DNA of 64,000 nucleotides from Selaginella moellendorffii. Taxonomy: Eukaryota; Streptophyta; Lycopodiopsida; Selaginellales; Selaginellaceae. The notes below the pieces were generated by a model that saw only the letters and a program-made list of their open reading frames with translations, did not search any database and was not told the DNA's origin. The first letter of the stretch is position 1; the number at the start of each line of letters is the position of its first letter. The DNA lies in the NCBI RefSeq assembly GCF_000143415.4, contig NW_003314295.1, positions 186,001 through 250,000 on the forward strand, written 5' to 3'. Below are positions 48,901 through 59,578 of the stretch, one piece after another. Both the position numbers and the translations under genes were made by a program.

Positions 48901-49067
48901 ATGTAAAGACATGTCTAACATGTCAGCAGGTCAAAGCCGTGACTAAGGCTAGTGGGGGCTTGTTGCAAAGCATCCCAATTCCAGATCGTCAATGGAAATG
49001 TCTTACGATGGACTTCATCACGGGACTCCCCCCAAGCAAGGAGTTTGATGAGATATTCGTGGTGGTG
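45909..49067 (+). mobile_element. Family B copy 2a (rearranged chromovirus)
   Basis: The LTR start TGTAAGGAACTGACTC at 45909 runs through the hexamer array to about 46195. It then jumps without primer site into the middle of gag (ATGCCTTCATATCAGG). Protease, reverse transcriptase, RNase H and the integrase N-terminal half follow. The copy ends at about 49067, where integrase fuses to the 3' half of a family B LTR. Confidence 0.85.
45985..46195 (+). repeat. Hexamer-periodic GAGTCC array in the LTR of copy 2a
   Basis: Same six-base design as at 18020-18243, less decayed. The Glu/Ser-rich open frame 45960-46229 is a by-product. Confidence 0.85.
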
Positions 49068-49071
49068 GACT
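46190..49071 (+). pseudogene. Gag-Pol remnant of family B copy 2a
   Basis: Gag C-terminal half with the knuckle CYNCSEAGHFSREC (46534-46575). Protease ILIDTGVSDNFVAADIV (46750). A TGA at 46915-46917 where copy 2b has TGG, then DVIFGMDCF. RT first half with [11 protein letters not shown] (47488), ending at TAA (47619). Eight or so bases are missing just after (relative to 51249-51262), and the frame resumes for the RT second half with [10 protein letters not shown] (47776). RNase H has ETDASDFALG (48211), then a frameshift near 48360. Integrase zinc finger HDGPFAGHGG...CLTCQQVK (48801-48932) and MDFITGLPPSKEFDEIFVVVD, where it is cut. Not functional. Confidence 0.88.
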
Positions 49072-49756
49072 GATTTTTGAAAACTCTCCAGTAGGGCTTC
49101 CAAACCGACTTGAGGTTGAGACTGGGGCCGAGGGGCCTTGGGTGGGAGTGAGCATGGGCTTGGGTGATGCCGGAGGGGCCACCCAGGGAAGTGCTCAAGA
49201 GCAGCTCCCACTCCCGAAAGGGAAACTGACAGCGGTGCTCCTGACTCATGTGGAGTGGTGCCCCACTTGAGTACCTTGTGGCTCATTGGTCCTCGCCCTT
49301 CCTAGGGGCTTGGGCCTTCCCTTCGGGATGGAAGTGGGGTGGTAGAGGTACCTATATCGAGCCGTTAGGCCACGGTGTTTCGCCCTGATGTCCCGAAGCA
49401 AGTGTTGCACCCAAGGCTTGGGATTTAGAGGGTCCCATAATCAAGTCTTGTTGTACCAAGGGGTGTTAGGAACCTGGAGGCTTGGTGTGCTTGGCTGCTT
49501 GTGCTGTGGGGAGTGTAGCCGAACCTTAAGTCCAGTCTAACCCGGGGAGGGGGATTGGGAGAGATTTGGGAATCCGTAGATGGATGGCTAACACTTCGTT
49601 GCTCGTGCAGCGAGTAGCTGAAACCATGTAGGACCAAGTAGGAGCTGGTACAATAGGCGGGAACCTTGGCGAGGGAACTTAGCACAAGCCAAGGCAGTGT
49701 TGGTCAAATAGACGAGGTAAGCTGGCAAATTGGAAAAGAAAAATTTGTGGCTTACA
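49064..49756 (+). repeat. 3' part of a family B LTR (between copies 2a and 2b)
   Basis: Aligns with 18340-19092 of the B1 LTR from TTTTTGAAA to GGCTTACA. The left part with the hexamer array is missing, and the primer site after it is missing too: the text goes straight into gag (CTTGTCACGGACATGG). Confidence 0.85.
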
Positions 49757-49772
49757 GATACTTGTCACGGAC

Positions 49773-52270
49773 ATGGGGGATATGGATGAGTTCCATGCCT
49801 TCATATCAGGTTTGCAAACCTGGGCTCGCGGTGAGGTGATGCGTTGGAACCCAACCAACTACAAGGAAATGTTGGATGCGGCGATCAAGGTGCATTTCAA
49901 CGATAACTTACGAAAGGGGAACACGATGGGGTCGTGGTCCACGCTTAGCAAAGGGGCCAATCCAAGGGGACGTATAGCAGAGGGAAATTCAAGAAGAGTT
50001 TCTCTAAGAATGAGTCCTTTCCAAAAAGGCAAATCTGGCAGCCAGCGAGCAAATACGTGGGGGAGTCAAGCAAAAAGAGACAAACCCACGGATAAAAAGG
50101 TCAAGTCGTATAGCAGCGTGGGAAACAACGTATGCTACAACTGCGGTGAAGCGGGACACTTTTCGAGGGAATGTCCCTACCCGAAGAAGGCCAGAGCCAA
50201 TATGGCCATCAAGTCGGGTGAAGTCCAAACTAAGGTATGTGATCTAGTCCCTAACTCAAAGTTACTCATTACACAAGCAACTTTGGTAGAGAGTCGTTCA
50301 CAACATCTACTAGCCTCCGAGGGAAGCTCGGAGGTAGCTTTGTTAAAATCCTTATTGACATGGGTGCTTCAGATAATTTTGTGGTTGCAAACATAATCTG
50401 GCAAGCCGGACTAATGGTGTAGCGGCTAAGCGAACCAAGGACTATAGAGTTTGTTCAAGGTAACCAAAGCACCGATGAGGTTCTTCAACAAGCGAGAGTC
50501 GAAGTAGGGACATGGAAAGTAAACATGGATTTCACCGTGTTGGACATGGGGGGATTTGATGTGATCTTTGGAATGGATTGCTTCAATCGGTTCGTGGTAG
50601 CCCTGCATGGACAAGGTAGAAACCTTGTGGTACTGGCGAATGCCCAAGGAAGAAGATCTAAGGTGGAGGCCTAAGATCTAAAGGTAGGGCAAAGCAAGGC
50701 CAAAGAGTCTTGCTTAAACCTGGTGTTCACGAGAGGACAACTCACTAAAAGAACTAAGGCAGCATTTTTGTGCTTACTCTCGGTGAAGAGTGACAAAAAT
50801 ATATGAACGGAAGAAGTACCTTTAGTGATCCAGCAGGTGTTGGACCAATTCCAAGATACCATGCCGGAGGAGCTACCAGTGGGGTTGCCCCTCACACGAC
50901 CGATAGAACATAAGATTGAGCTAGTTGAAGGTGCTGAGGCGGTGGTTCGTCCCCCTTATCGTTTAAACGAAAAAGAATTCGAGGAGCTCAAGTGCTAACT
51001 AGAGGAGTTGGTGGACAAAGGGTATGTTAGATTAAGCAAGTCGCCATATGAGGCATCAGTGTTATTTGTGAAAAAGAAAGATAGATCTATGCGCATGTGC
51101 ATAAACTACCAGTTGCTCAACAAGTATACAAAGAAGAACAAGTACCCTTTGCCAAGGATTGAGGACCTGTTCGATAGGTTGGGAAAGGCAAAATACTTCT
51201 CGAGGATTGACTTGAGGTCGGGATACTACCAGATCAGGGTAGCAGAGTAAGATGTCGAGAAGACAACTTGTCGAACGAGGTATGGGAGCTTTGAGTTTTT
51301 GGTGATGCCCTTTGGGCTGTGCAATGTGCCAGCAACATTTTCGGCATTGATGAACCATATCTTTGTACCCTATCTAGATCACTTTGTGGTTGTTTATATC
51401 GACGACATCCTGATCTATAGCGAGACACTAGAGGAGCATGCCGAACACTTGGCAAAGGTGTTTGAGAAACTAAGGGCACACAAACTGTATGCTCGGGAGA
51501 CTAGACCGATTGGGTAAGTCATTTGGGACTTGCAGAAATGTGTTATAACATCTCACTACATTCGAGTATCGGGGTGAGTCCATGGGAAGTCATCAATGGG
51601 CGAGCTATTGAAGGTCCTATGGAACTCGGCGTGGCCGAGTATCATGAGGAGTTACCCGCAGTGGAGGCATTCACGGCGGAAAGACTCAGCATTTGGAATC
51701 TAGTGAGGAATTCCTTGGAACGAGCTCAACAAAGGCAAACCAAGTACATGAACCAAAAGCGCTGGGATGTAGAGTTCCAAGCTGGGGAGAAGGTGTGGCT
51801 GAACACCAAGAACCTCAGGCTACCAAGTGGGATCAGCTGGAAGTTGACCCAAAAGTAAAAATGCATGTATTCCTGTAAATGAATTGATCTTGAGTTCCTT
51901 AAGCAGGTTCGCGGGGCCTTACGAGATTGAAGCACGAATTGGTAAAGTGGATTACCGTCTCCGACTTCCTCGAGAGATGGGGAAGATACACCCAATATTC
52001 CATGTGAACTTACTCAAGCTATACTTTGAGGATCCACTTCACAAGGACTAAGTAAAACCTTTACCTGAGGTTATCCAAGGGGAAGAGGAATACGAAGTCG
52101 ATGCCATCCTCAATGCGCGCAAGAGCAAGTGACAAGGACGCGAGATGAGAGAGTTCCATGTGAAGTGGAAAGGATTTCCACACTGCGAAGCAACATGGGA
52201 ACCGGAGGAGAACCTAGCGAACGTGGGAGATCTAGTGGAGGAATTTTTGCAAGGCAGAACTCTATGTACT
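49773..52270 (+). pseudogene. Gag-Pol remnant of family B copy 2b with chromodomain
   Basis: Gag with knuckle CYNCGEAGHFSREC (50135-50176), frameshifts near 49965 and 50320. RT with [13 protein letters not shown] and [15 protein letters not shown], a stop at 51248, then [13 protein letters not shown] and [10 protein letters not shown]. At about 51495-51510 the text jumps to the integrase C-terminus (SPWEVINGRAIEGP, QRQTKYMNQKRWDVEFQAGE). It continues with GPYEIEARIGKVDYRLRLPR (51917) and HVNLLKLYFED (52002). The chromodomain (about 52095-52250) shows FHVKWKGFPHCEATWEPEEN. The chromodomain identifies a chromovirus; the class usually uses it to target histone-marked chromatin. Confidence 0.87.
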
Positions 52271-52443
52271 TATGCAAAGTTCAATTAAAATATCAATTTG
52301 TGAAGTTGAGCAATGACATATGTTAGGACTCGAAGGCGCGCTGAAGGTAAGCTAATTAGCATGGGTTAGCTAGGTCGACCAGACGTAGGGCACTACGCCC
52401 GACTCCCCGCGGGGATGTCGAATCCGTAGACATATTCTATGAA

Positions 52444-52500
52444 GGTTGGGTTCGAGTCCCAACCCCCTAGTAAAGCAAGGCTAGGTTCAAGTCCCGACCC
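52444..52500 (+). repeat. Two tRNA T-arm-like motifs in the family B tail
   Basis: GGTTGGGTTCGAGTCCCAAC (52444) forms a five-pair stem with a seven-base loop and holds a perfect RNA polymerase III B box (GGTTCGAGTCC). A second, weaker one (AGGTTCAAGTCCCGACC) follows about 40 bp on. No convincing complete tRNA fold was found around them. Confidence 0.55.
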
Positions 52501-52510
52501 CATACTAGGG

Positions 52511-52804
52511 TGTCTCAACCAAAAACAAGGTTCAGGGGACTCCAACTTTGAACCCAGGGCTGCATTGGAGCCATAGATTAAATCATGCATAGCATATAGT
52601 ATATGCTAGCAGTTAGAACCGCTAGCCTTTCAAAGGGGGGAATCCGAATTGTGGATCCCTATCTCCATTCCATCGTTTCTCTTATCAATACACAGCATTC
52701 TTTTACTCGTGCTTTTTCTCTGCCCTTGGAGATCGGGCCCTTTTCTCTTTTGTTTTCTTACTAACAATAGATTTCTAGAGAAGAGGAGTTTTCACACCTT
52801 TTCA
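52511..52804 (+). repeat. Candidate 5' LTR of element E
   Basis: From TGTCTCAACC, where family B sequence ends, to TTTTCA, two bases before TGGCAACCACGG (52807), a candidate primer site whose tRNA I cannot name. Without the 3' LTR in the window these borders are provisional. Confidence 0.4.
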
Positions 52805-52902
52805 TTTGGCAACCACGGCTTTTGAATTCCCCTTCATGTTCACAAATTCTTCTGTTCTTTCTCCATTCCCTGTGCGCAGATACCAAGAACGATCAAGCAA
52901 TC

Positions 52903-53190
52903 ATGCTTTATTTCGTTAAAGTGAAACTTATTCAGTAAAGTGGGACATTAATTAGCATGTGTCCACATGCCATTTCCTAGTACTTAATTAATATTTATTA
53001 ATATTTCTATCAGTTTTTTAATTTATTTTTTATATTTCACAATATTATAACACAAAATCATATGAAAAGTTTTTAATTTATAAATTATAAAGCTAAAACT
53101 TCAATTTTTTATTATTGTTATAAAAATGGCATGTGGCCACACACCATAAGTGGGATAATGAAAAGTTCCACTTTAACGAAATAAAGCATA
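52903..53190. mobile_element. 288-bp inverted-repeat (MITE-like) element
   Basis: Terminal inverted repeats of about 70 bp: ATGCTTTATTTCGTTAAAGT at 52903 mirrors ACTTTAACGAAATAAAGCAT ending at 53190. TGTGTCCACATGCCATTT mirrors AAATGGCATGTGGCCACACA. The centre is AT-rich. Flanks AATC (52899-52902) and AATC (53191-53194) suggest a four-base target duplication. No coding capacity. Confidence 0.8.
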
Positions 53191-53194
53191 ATCT

Positions 53195-53872
53195 ACCCAA
53201 CTTGCCAAAATTCACAACCCAATTCCCCACCCAATTCGCTACCCAATTCGCCACGCAATTCGCCCAAATTCAGCAAGCAAATGCCACCACCAACATGGAT
53301 CAACGGCGTCCAAGCGGTTGCTGCCCAACACAGTAAAAACAGACACTTTCCATAGGAAATCTTTGAAGAATCTAAAAGCTCTCTCTCAAGATCTCCAAGT
53401 CCAATCACCGACAGAGAACACCAACGACCCTCTTTGACAAGAAACTCCAATCTAGCAGCACCTTCATCAGCGGATGCCCTTAGCAGCTTCATTGGCGAAC
53501 TCCATCTCCGAGCACAAGACCACCCACTCCACGCTCGAGACATCAACCAACGCACTCAACACAAACCGACACCACTACCGAAACGAACACATCTTCCGTG
53601 CAGTCGTCGACCCAGCAATCCTAGCATTCAGACACAATTCCAATTCTTGCGCCCACTCCAAATACCAAAGCACATCCTCAAAACCTACACCAACGACGAA
53701 CCCATCACTCTGTTACCCGGTATCGGACAACTTGTCGAGGGACAACTTCACAACACACCACCGATTTTTCAACCCCTCCGACAAAGTCAGCAGCTCAGCA
53801 TTGAAACAACAGTCTGAACTCGGTTCGAAATCAACACGTTTGCTGCAACAACTCTCGCCAATCACACCATCG
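53195..53872 (+). pseudogene. Leader/N-terminal coding region of element E, left of D
   Basis: Open or nearly open frames (53434-53817 and the region after its stop) rich in Ser, Thr, Gln and His. The frame carrying NTFAATTLANHTI reaches the insertion point of D and continues in phase beyond it at 58806. No domain recognised. Confidence 0.5.
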
Positions 53873-54105
53873 TGTTAGGCACCAGCTTTGACTACGTGGT
53901 CAACGTCGGTCAAAGGGAGGCTCAAGGGTATATTAAGGCATGTTAGGGTAAGGGACTTAACCTACCCTAGGGCTCACAATGGAGCGGCGGCGCAGTGGAG
54001 CTTTTGAGGTAGCTCGGGGGTGGTTGGGTGGTGAGGAACCTCAAGAGGTGGCGTAGCATAGTCTAGGGCAACTAGATCTTTGTCTTTTTGCGCCGGATCA
54101 TAACA
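53873..54105 (+). repeat. 5' LTR of element D
   Basis: 233 bp, TGTTAGGCACC...ATCATAACA. It contains the inverted repeat TTAGGGTAAGG / CCTACCCTA near 53942-53971. Confidence 0.96.
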
Positions 54106-54106
54106 T

Positions 54107-54117
54107 TGGTATCAGAG
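54107..54117 (+). promoter_or_regulatory. Primer-binding site of element D
   Basis: TGGTATCAGAG one base after the LTR, complementary to the 3' end of initiator tRNA-Met. Confidence 0.92.
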
Positions 54118-54128
54118 AATTGGTTGCG

Positions 54129-57100
54129 ATGGCCGACCAAGCTGAACGCTGGAATCCTATCATCGATGGTGGTGCCGACGGTGGTGCCGACGATGGTGCC
54201 GACGAAGCTGTGGAGATTTGGACCATTCAAGATGTGGTTCATGAGCTGCGAGCCCTTAATAAAAATCAGCAAGAGATGCAAGACGAGATGCATGGCATGA
54301 TGGATACCATGCGTGGGCGTGTTGAGGCACTTGAGGCTGGACGGGGTAGCGCTCCAAGTAAGCCTTCTTTGGTAGATCGACTCAAGATTCCAACCTTTTC
54401 CGGTGATGGTGGTGTGGACGAGTGTCTCGCTTGGCTAGCCAATGTGAAGAAGTTCTTGGCTGCTAGAGGAACTCCAGATGCAGAGGCTTTAGTGGCTATT
54501 CCGATGGTTTTACGTGATGCGGGTCTTCGATGGTGGAATTGGCTTGAGGAGTCCCGTGTTGCGGATAAGAAATCACCAGTATCTACCATGGATGAGTTTG
54601 AGGCTGCTTTCCGTTTACGTTTTGCCCCTCATTACGACGTGGAGAATGCTCGTACAGAACTTCGCCATTTCCAGCAAGGGAAAATGACGCTCGGGGATTA
54701 TATTGAGAAGCTTACTCGCTTGATTAGTCATGTTCTAACGAAGGATCCAGATCAGAACAAATCCTACTTCATTGATGGCCTACATAGTGAGAGCATGCGG
54801 CAACACTTGCGTCATTCTCAGCCTACAAAGAGTTTGGAGGAGCTCTTTGATGCGGCTCGTCGACTTGATAATGACAAGCACAAGTCTCGCAAGCGTTCGC
54901 GGAGTCCTTCTGTCGAGAATCATCGTGATGATCGCCGTGGACACAAGGATGGGAACAAGCATCACAAGTTGAAGTCGGTGGTGACTACCTCGGATGCAAA
55001 GGGGTCCAAGAAGCAGAAGTTCTTTGTGAAGAATTATAGATAGGGTTGTCATCATTGCGGCGAACTTGGACACTATAAGGCTGATTGTCCGCAGTTGAAG
55101 AACAAGCAGCAGGACAAGAAGAATGGCCAATCTTCTTCTCACGGTAAGTCCGATACTAAAAAGTTGCAAACTTTGCAGCGTGAGGAGGAGGAGAATGACC
55201 ATTCCGGTCGGAGGAAGCGACTTTCGATCGTTGCTCGTCAGCTCAACTGTGTGTGGAATAAGATGGAGCTTGAGGATACACGTGAATCAGCTTTAATGCT
55301 GGAGGGTGTGTTCCGTGGCGATCCAGTGTGGATTTTACTGGATAGTGGGAGCGATGACAACTTTGTTTCGGCAAAGTTTGTTGCGGAGCATCACCTGAAC
55401 ACACGTGGAGTTCTTCCATACATAGTGGAAGGTGCAGCTACCTCTGCTCAGCATTTTGATGCTTGTGTCGAGGGGCTGGAAGTGTTGGTTGGCAAAACCA
55501 CACTTGTGGAGACTTTTTATCTCGCGGATATCCATCGTGTGGATCTCATTCTTGGGATGCCATGGTTGGTGAAGGTGGATCCAGAGATAAAGTGGAGCAT
55601 TAAGCGTATCTCGCTGGAGTATGGTGGCGTTAAAGATGTGTGGTTTGGCGAGGGCGTTCAACCACCAGTTGTTATGCTCTCTACTACATCTTTGAAGCGG
55701 GCTTGTCGTAATGGAAAAGCACTTTCAAGTTACTTGTTGTTTGTTCGTGACTTGGGGGACCAAGGCACGTGTGGGGGAGAAGCAGCAGTACGGGATGTAC
55801 TTGATGAGTTTTCTGATGTTTTTCCATCTGAACTTCCTCATGGATTGCCTCCATTACGAGGTGTGGAGCATGGGATTACATTGGAGCCGGGGACGCGGCC
55901 AATTTACCGGCGTCCATTTCGGTTAAGTTATGCGGAGGAGCAAGAAGTTCAACGACAAGTCAAGGAGTTACTTGAGTTTGGATTTATTCAGCCAAGTAAG
56001 TCTTCGTTTGGTGCTCCGGTCTTGCTTGTGAAGAAGAAGGACGGTTCAATGCGGATGTGTATTGACTACCGTGCTTTAAACAAGAAGGCAGTGAAGGACA
56101 AGATGCCGATGCCACGTATGGATGATATCCTAGACAAGCTTGGTGAAGCACGAGTGTTTACCAAGATTGATCTGAGGAGTGGATATCATCAGATTGCAAT
56201 GGATGATGCATCTATCTCCAAGACGGCATTCAACACAAGCTTCGGACATTTTGAGTTTATTGTTATGCCGTTTGGTTTGACGAATGCACCGGCCACATTT
56301 ACTCGGTTGATGACAGAGGTATTTGGGCGTTATCTTCATGAGTTTGTGGAGATTTTCTTGGACGATATTCTTGTTTTTAGCAAGAATATGGAGGAGCATA
56401 GGGTGCATTTGCGCAAGGTTCTTTTGTTACTTCGAGACAGCAAACTTTATGCGAAGAAGAGCAAATGTGAATTTGCAAAGTCGGAGGTGGAATATCTAGG
56501 CCATATTGTGACATCTAAGGGTGTCAAGACGGATCCAAGGAAGGTGGCTATGGTGGAAAACTGGCCTACACCGACTACAGTGGCCGAGTTGCGCAGTTTT
56601 CTTGGTATGGCTAGTTACTACCGACGTTTCCAGCATAAGTTTGCAGAGGTGGCTATTCCGTTGACGCGGTTGTTACGCAAGAATGTGCCATTCGAGTGGA
56701 AGAAGCCACAAGAGGAGAGTTTTGTGGTGCTGAAACGTTTGTTGATCGAGGCTCCAGTGCTTCGCATTGCTGATCCATCGAAACCTTATGAGGTGACATG
56801 CGATGCGAGTGGTTATGCATTGGGAGGAGTTCTCATGCAAGAGGGACAGCCTATTGCATATGAAAGTCAAACTTTGAATTCCGCAGAGCAACACTATTCC
56901 ACATATGAGCAAGAGTTACTCTCTATTGTTCATGCTTTGCGGACGTGGCGGCACTATCTTTATGGTGCAGTGTTCGTGGTGTTGACAGATCACAAACCAC
57001 TTGTGTATCTTTTCACACAGAAGGAGTTGAACACTAGGCAAGCTCATTGGATGGTCAAACTCATGGAGTTTGGGGAGTTTCCTATTGAGCATCGTCCGGG

Positions 57101-58493
57101 AAAATCAAATGTGGTGGCGGATGCTTTATCTCGTGTTCGTCATGTGACGACGTTACGAACACGATTTTGTCATCATTTGAGTAAGGTGGTCAGCGAGTTT
57201 GGGCAGTTGGTTGAGCATGCTCAGGCTCAGGATGCTGAGGTGGCCTCTTTGCGAGACCAGATGGAAGCTCCTTTCTCATTGGTGGATGGGATTCTCTACT
57301 ACAATGGCCGTGTCTATTTGCCACGGGTGGATGCGTTAATTACTCAAGTTTTATTCCACTATCATGATCGTCCAGAGGCCGGTCATTTTGGGGGGAAGAA
57401 GACGTATGAGTTGATTAAGCGCAACTTTTATTGGAGGAATATGAAGGCTGATATCCTCAAGTATTGTAAATCATGCGAGCTTTGTCAGCGGGTTAAGGTG
57501 CCACGGGAGAAGCCGGGGGGACTTTTGCAACCTTTACCTATTCCTCAGAGCCGTTGGTGTAGTATCTCTATGGACTTCATCACTTGTTTGCCACGAACAC
57601 AGAGGCAAAAGGAGCAAGTATGGGTTATAGTAGATCGGTTGACGAAGTATGTGCGGTTGTTGGCTCTTCGGAAGACTGTCACTGCCTCAGACTTGGCTGC
57701 GGTTTATTTGGAGAAGGTTTTTCCTGATTTTGGTTTGCCGGAGGACATCATTAGTGATCGAGATTCAAAGTTCACCAGTGGATTTTGAAAAAGCTTTGCA
57801 AAGGCTATGCAAGTGACTTTGAAACTCTCGAGTGGAGATCATCCTCAGACGGATGGGCAAACTGAGCGTGTGAATCAGGTGGTGGAGGATATGCTACGCT
57901 GTAGCATTGGTCAAAGGCAAGGACAGTGGGATCTATATCTTCCGTTGGTGCAATTTGCTTACAACAATAGCCAACACAGTGGAACCAAGCTAAGTCCTTA
58001 CTTTGCGATGTTTGGAAGGCATCCTCGAACAGCGGTGGAGTTGGGATTGCATTTGAGTAAGGACGTTCAAGAAAAGCTTGATTCCGAGGCAGCTGATCTG
58101 GCCACAGAACTTGATGAGATTCTGGTGGTATGCAAACGGAATTTGCAAGCAGCTCAGGATAGAGCGGAGAAGTTTGCTAATGAGCATCGCCAATTCCGGG
58201 AATATAAGGTGGGTGATCTCGTCTTCGTGCGAGTGATCTTTCCATCAAGTGAGCGGCGGAACACCTTGGTGCCTTTACGGATAGGGAAGAGTGATAAACT
58301 CTCCTATCGATATGCTGGTCCATATGAAGTGCTGGAGCGCATTGGTAAAGCGGCTTATCGGGTGCGGCTGCCAGCTGGGGTGAAAATTCATCTGGTATTT
58401 TATGTCAGCCAGTTGAAAGGTGTACTATCTCGGAGTGACGGGCCCAATGCCTCCTTGATGTATACGGCTGTGGAAGATGGACCAGGAGCTTGA
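54129..58493 (+). pseudogene. Gag-Pol polyprotein of element D, nearly intact
   Basis: One frame from MADQAERWNP (ATG 54129) to TGA 58491-58493, with two internal stops: TAG 55041-55043 just before the zinc knuckle (CHHCGELGHYKADC), and TGA 57786-57788 in integrase where relatives have Trp. Gag 54129-55040. Protease LLDSGSDDNFVSA (55335) and LILGMPWL (55548). RT CIDYRALNKK (56059), active site FLDD (56355-56366). RNase H TCDASGYALGG (56796) to DHKPLVYL. Integrase HYHDRPEAGHFGG...CELCQ (57358-57490), MDFITCLP (57570), SDRDSKFTSGF (57754), TERVNQVVEDM (57861). GPYEVLERIGKAAYRVRLPA (58320). No chromodomain is apparent. The TAG before pol could be read through, as in some retroelements, or be a mutation. 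The gag N-terminus contains a GADGGADDGAD microrepeat. Confidence 0.93.
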
Positions 58494-58552
58494 GCAGGAT
58501 TCCCCAGAAAGGGTGATCACCGGTACAACTCGTCCTTGGGACAAGGACTTTG

Positions 58553-58567
58553 TTGGGGGGGAAGAAT
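58553..58567 (+). promoter_or_regulatory. Polypurine tract of element D
   Basis: GGGGGGGGAAGAAT-type tract directly before the 3' LTR; primes plus-strand DNA synthesis. Confidence 0.88.
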
Positions 58568-58800
58568 TGTTAGGCGCCAGCTTTGACTACGTGGTCAACG
58601 TCGGTCAAAGGGAGGCTCAAGGGTATATTAAGGCATGTTAGGGTAAGGGACTTAACCTACCCTAGGGCTCACAGTGGAGCGGCGGCGCAGTGGAGCTTTT
58701 GAGGTAGCTCGGGGGTGGTTGGGTGGTGAGGAACCTCAAGAGGTGGCGTAGCATAGTCTAGGGCAACTAGATCTTTGTCTTTTTGCGCCGGATCATAACA
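58568..58800 (+). repeat. 3' LTR of element D
   Basis: 233 bp, identical to the 5' LTR except at two A/G positions (GGCGCC against GGCACC near the start, CACAGTGG against CACAATGG). Confidence 0.96.
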
Positions 58801-58805
58801 CATCG

Positions 58806-59578
58806 CCCAATCCGGACTCGAACAACTTGATGACATTATCGAAGAAATCATTTCAGACAAACCCGAATATCCGAAACTCTTCATTGAACTCCATCTCGGC
58901 ACCAGCAAGTGGAAGACCAGTTTGCATACTGCACCAGCACACTCGACCTAACACAACTTGTCTGAACACAACGCAACCCAACACACACCACCGTCGATAT
59001 TTGCACTGGAAAGAAAGAACAACCTTACAACGACTTTATCGACAATTGGCCCGCCAACAGTCTTCCCGAAGTTCTGCCCGAACTGCATGATTGACTGCAG
59101 ACACGAATCTGACACTAACAACCAGTAGAAGAATGCATGTATCCAAAACCATGAAGAACATCCAGCAAGTCGGAAGAAGACCGACAACGGCTTATCCGAC
59201 ATTTAGATAGAGATTTGAAAAATTTAGAAACAAAGAGAAAGAAAGACCAAGAGAAGTTGAATCAAGTTATTAGACCCTCCAAGAGAGAGAATTACATCCG
59301 ACACGAATTATTACCACGAGCTAACTCCGACGAACCAGTATCGAACATCCGCGAAGAATACGACGACTACACAACACCACCGGACACACCACCGGCAGCA
59401 CCCTCGACGGCACACACCAAAGTGCCCGAGCCTGAATCAACACCCTCGATGGCACCTACCGAAGTGCCCGAGCCCGACCAAACATTCGAGCAGTCGACAC
59501 AGACTACGCCCGAGCAACAAAACATTTTTCAAGCAGTATACAACCACTTCAAAGGTACATTCACCAACCCCATCTACA
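58806..59578 (+). pseudogene. Leader/N-terminal coding region of element E, right of D
   Basis: Continues the frame left of D with GLEQLDDIIEEIISDKPEYP (58815) to a TAA near 58950. A later frame from 59215 (METKRKKDQEKLNQVI-like, then a Pro/Thr-rich stretch with repeated KVPEPE/EVPEPD) runs to 59592. It looks like a disordered Gag N-terminus with decayed frame. No domain recognised. Confidence 0.5.

Larger units (their letters stand above)
49757..52510 (+). mobile_element. Family B copy 2b (rearranged chromovirus)
   Basis: Gag (49773-50396), protease region (about 50340-50650), reverse transcriptase to about 51495, then a deletion straight into the integrase C-terminal part (51508), GPY/F-like segment and chromodomain. 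A non-coding tail runs to about 52510, where element E begins. There is no 3' LTR. Confidence 0.85.
53873..58800 (+). mobile_element. Young, complete Ty3/gypsy element D
   Basis: 4928 bp. Two 233-bp LTRs differ at two positions. The primer site is canonical, the polypurine tract is GGGGGGGGAAGAAT, and the five-base target duplication CATCG is perfect (53868-53872 and 58801-58805). A single Gag-Pol frame has only two stops. It is inserted in element E. By LTR identity and preservation it is the youngest complete element in the window. Confidence 0.97.
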
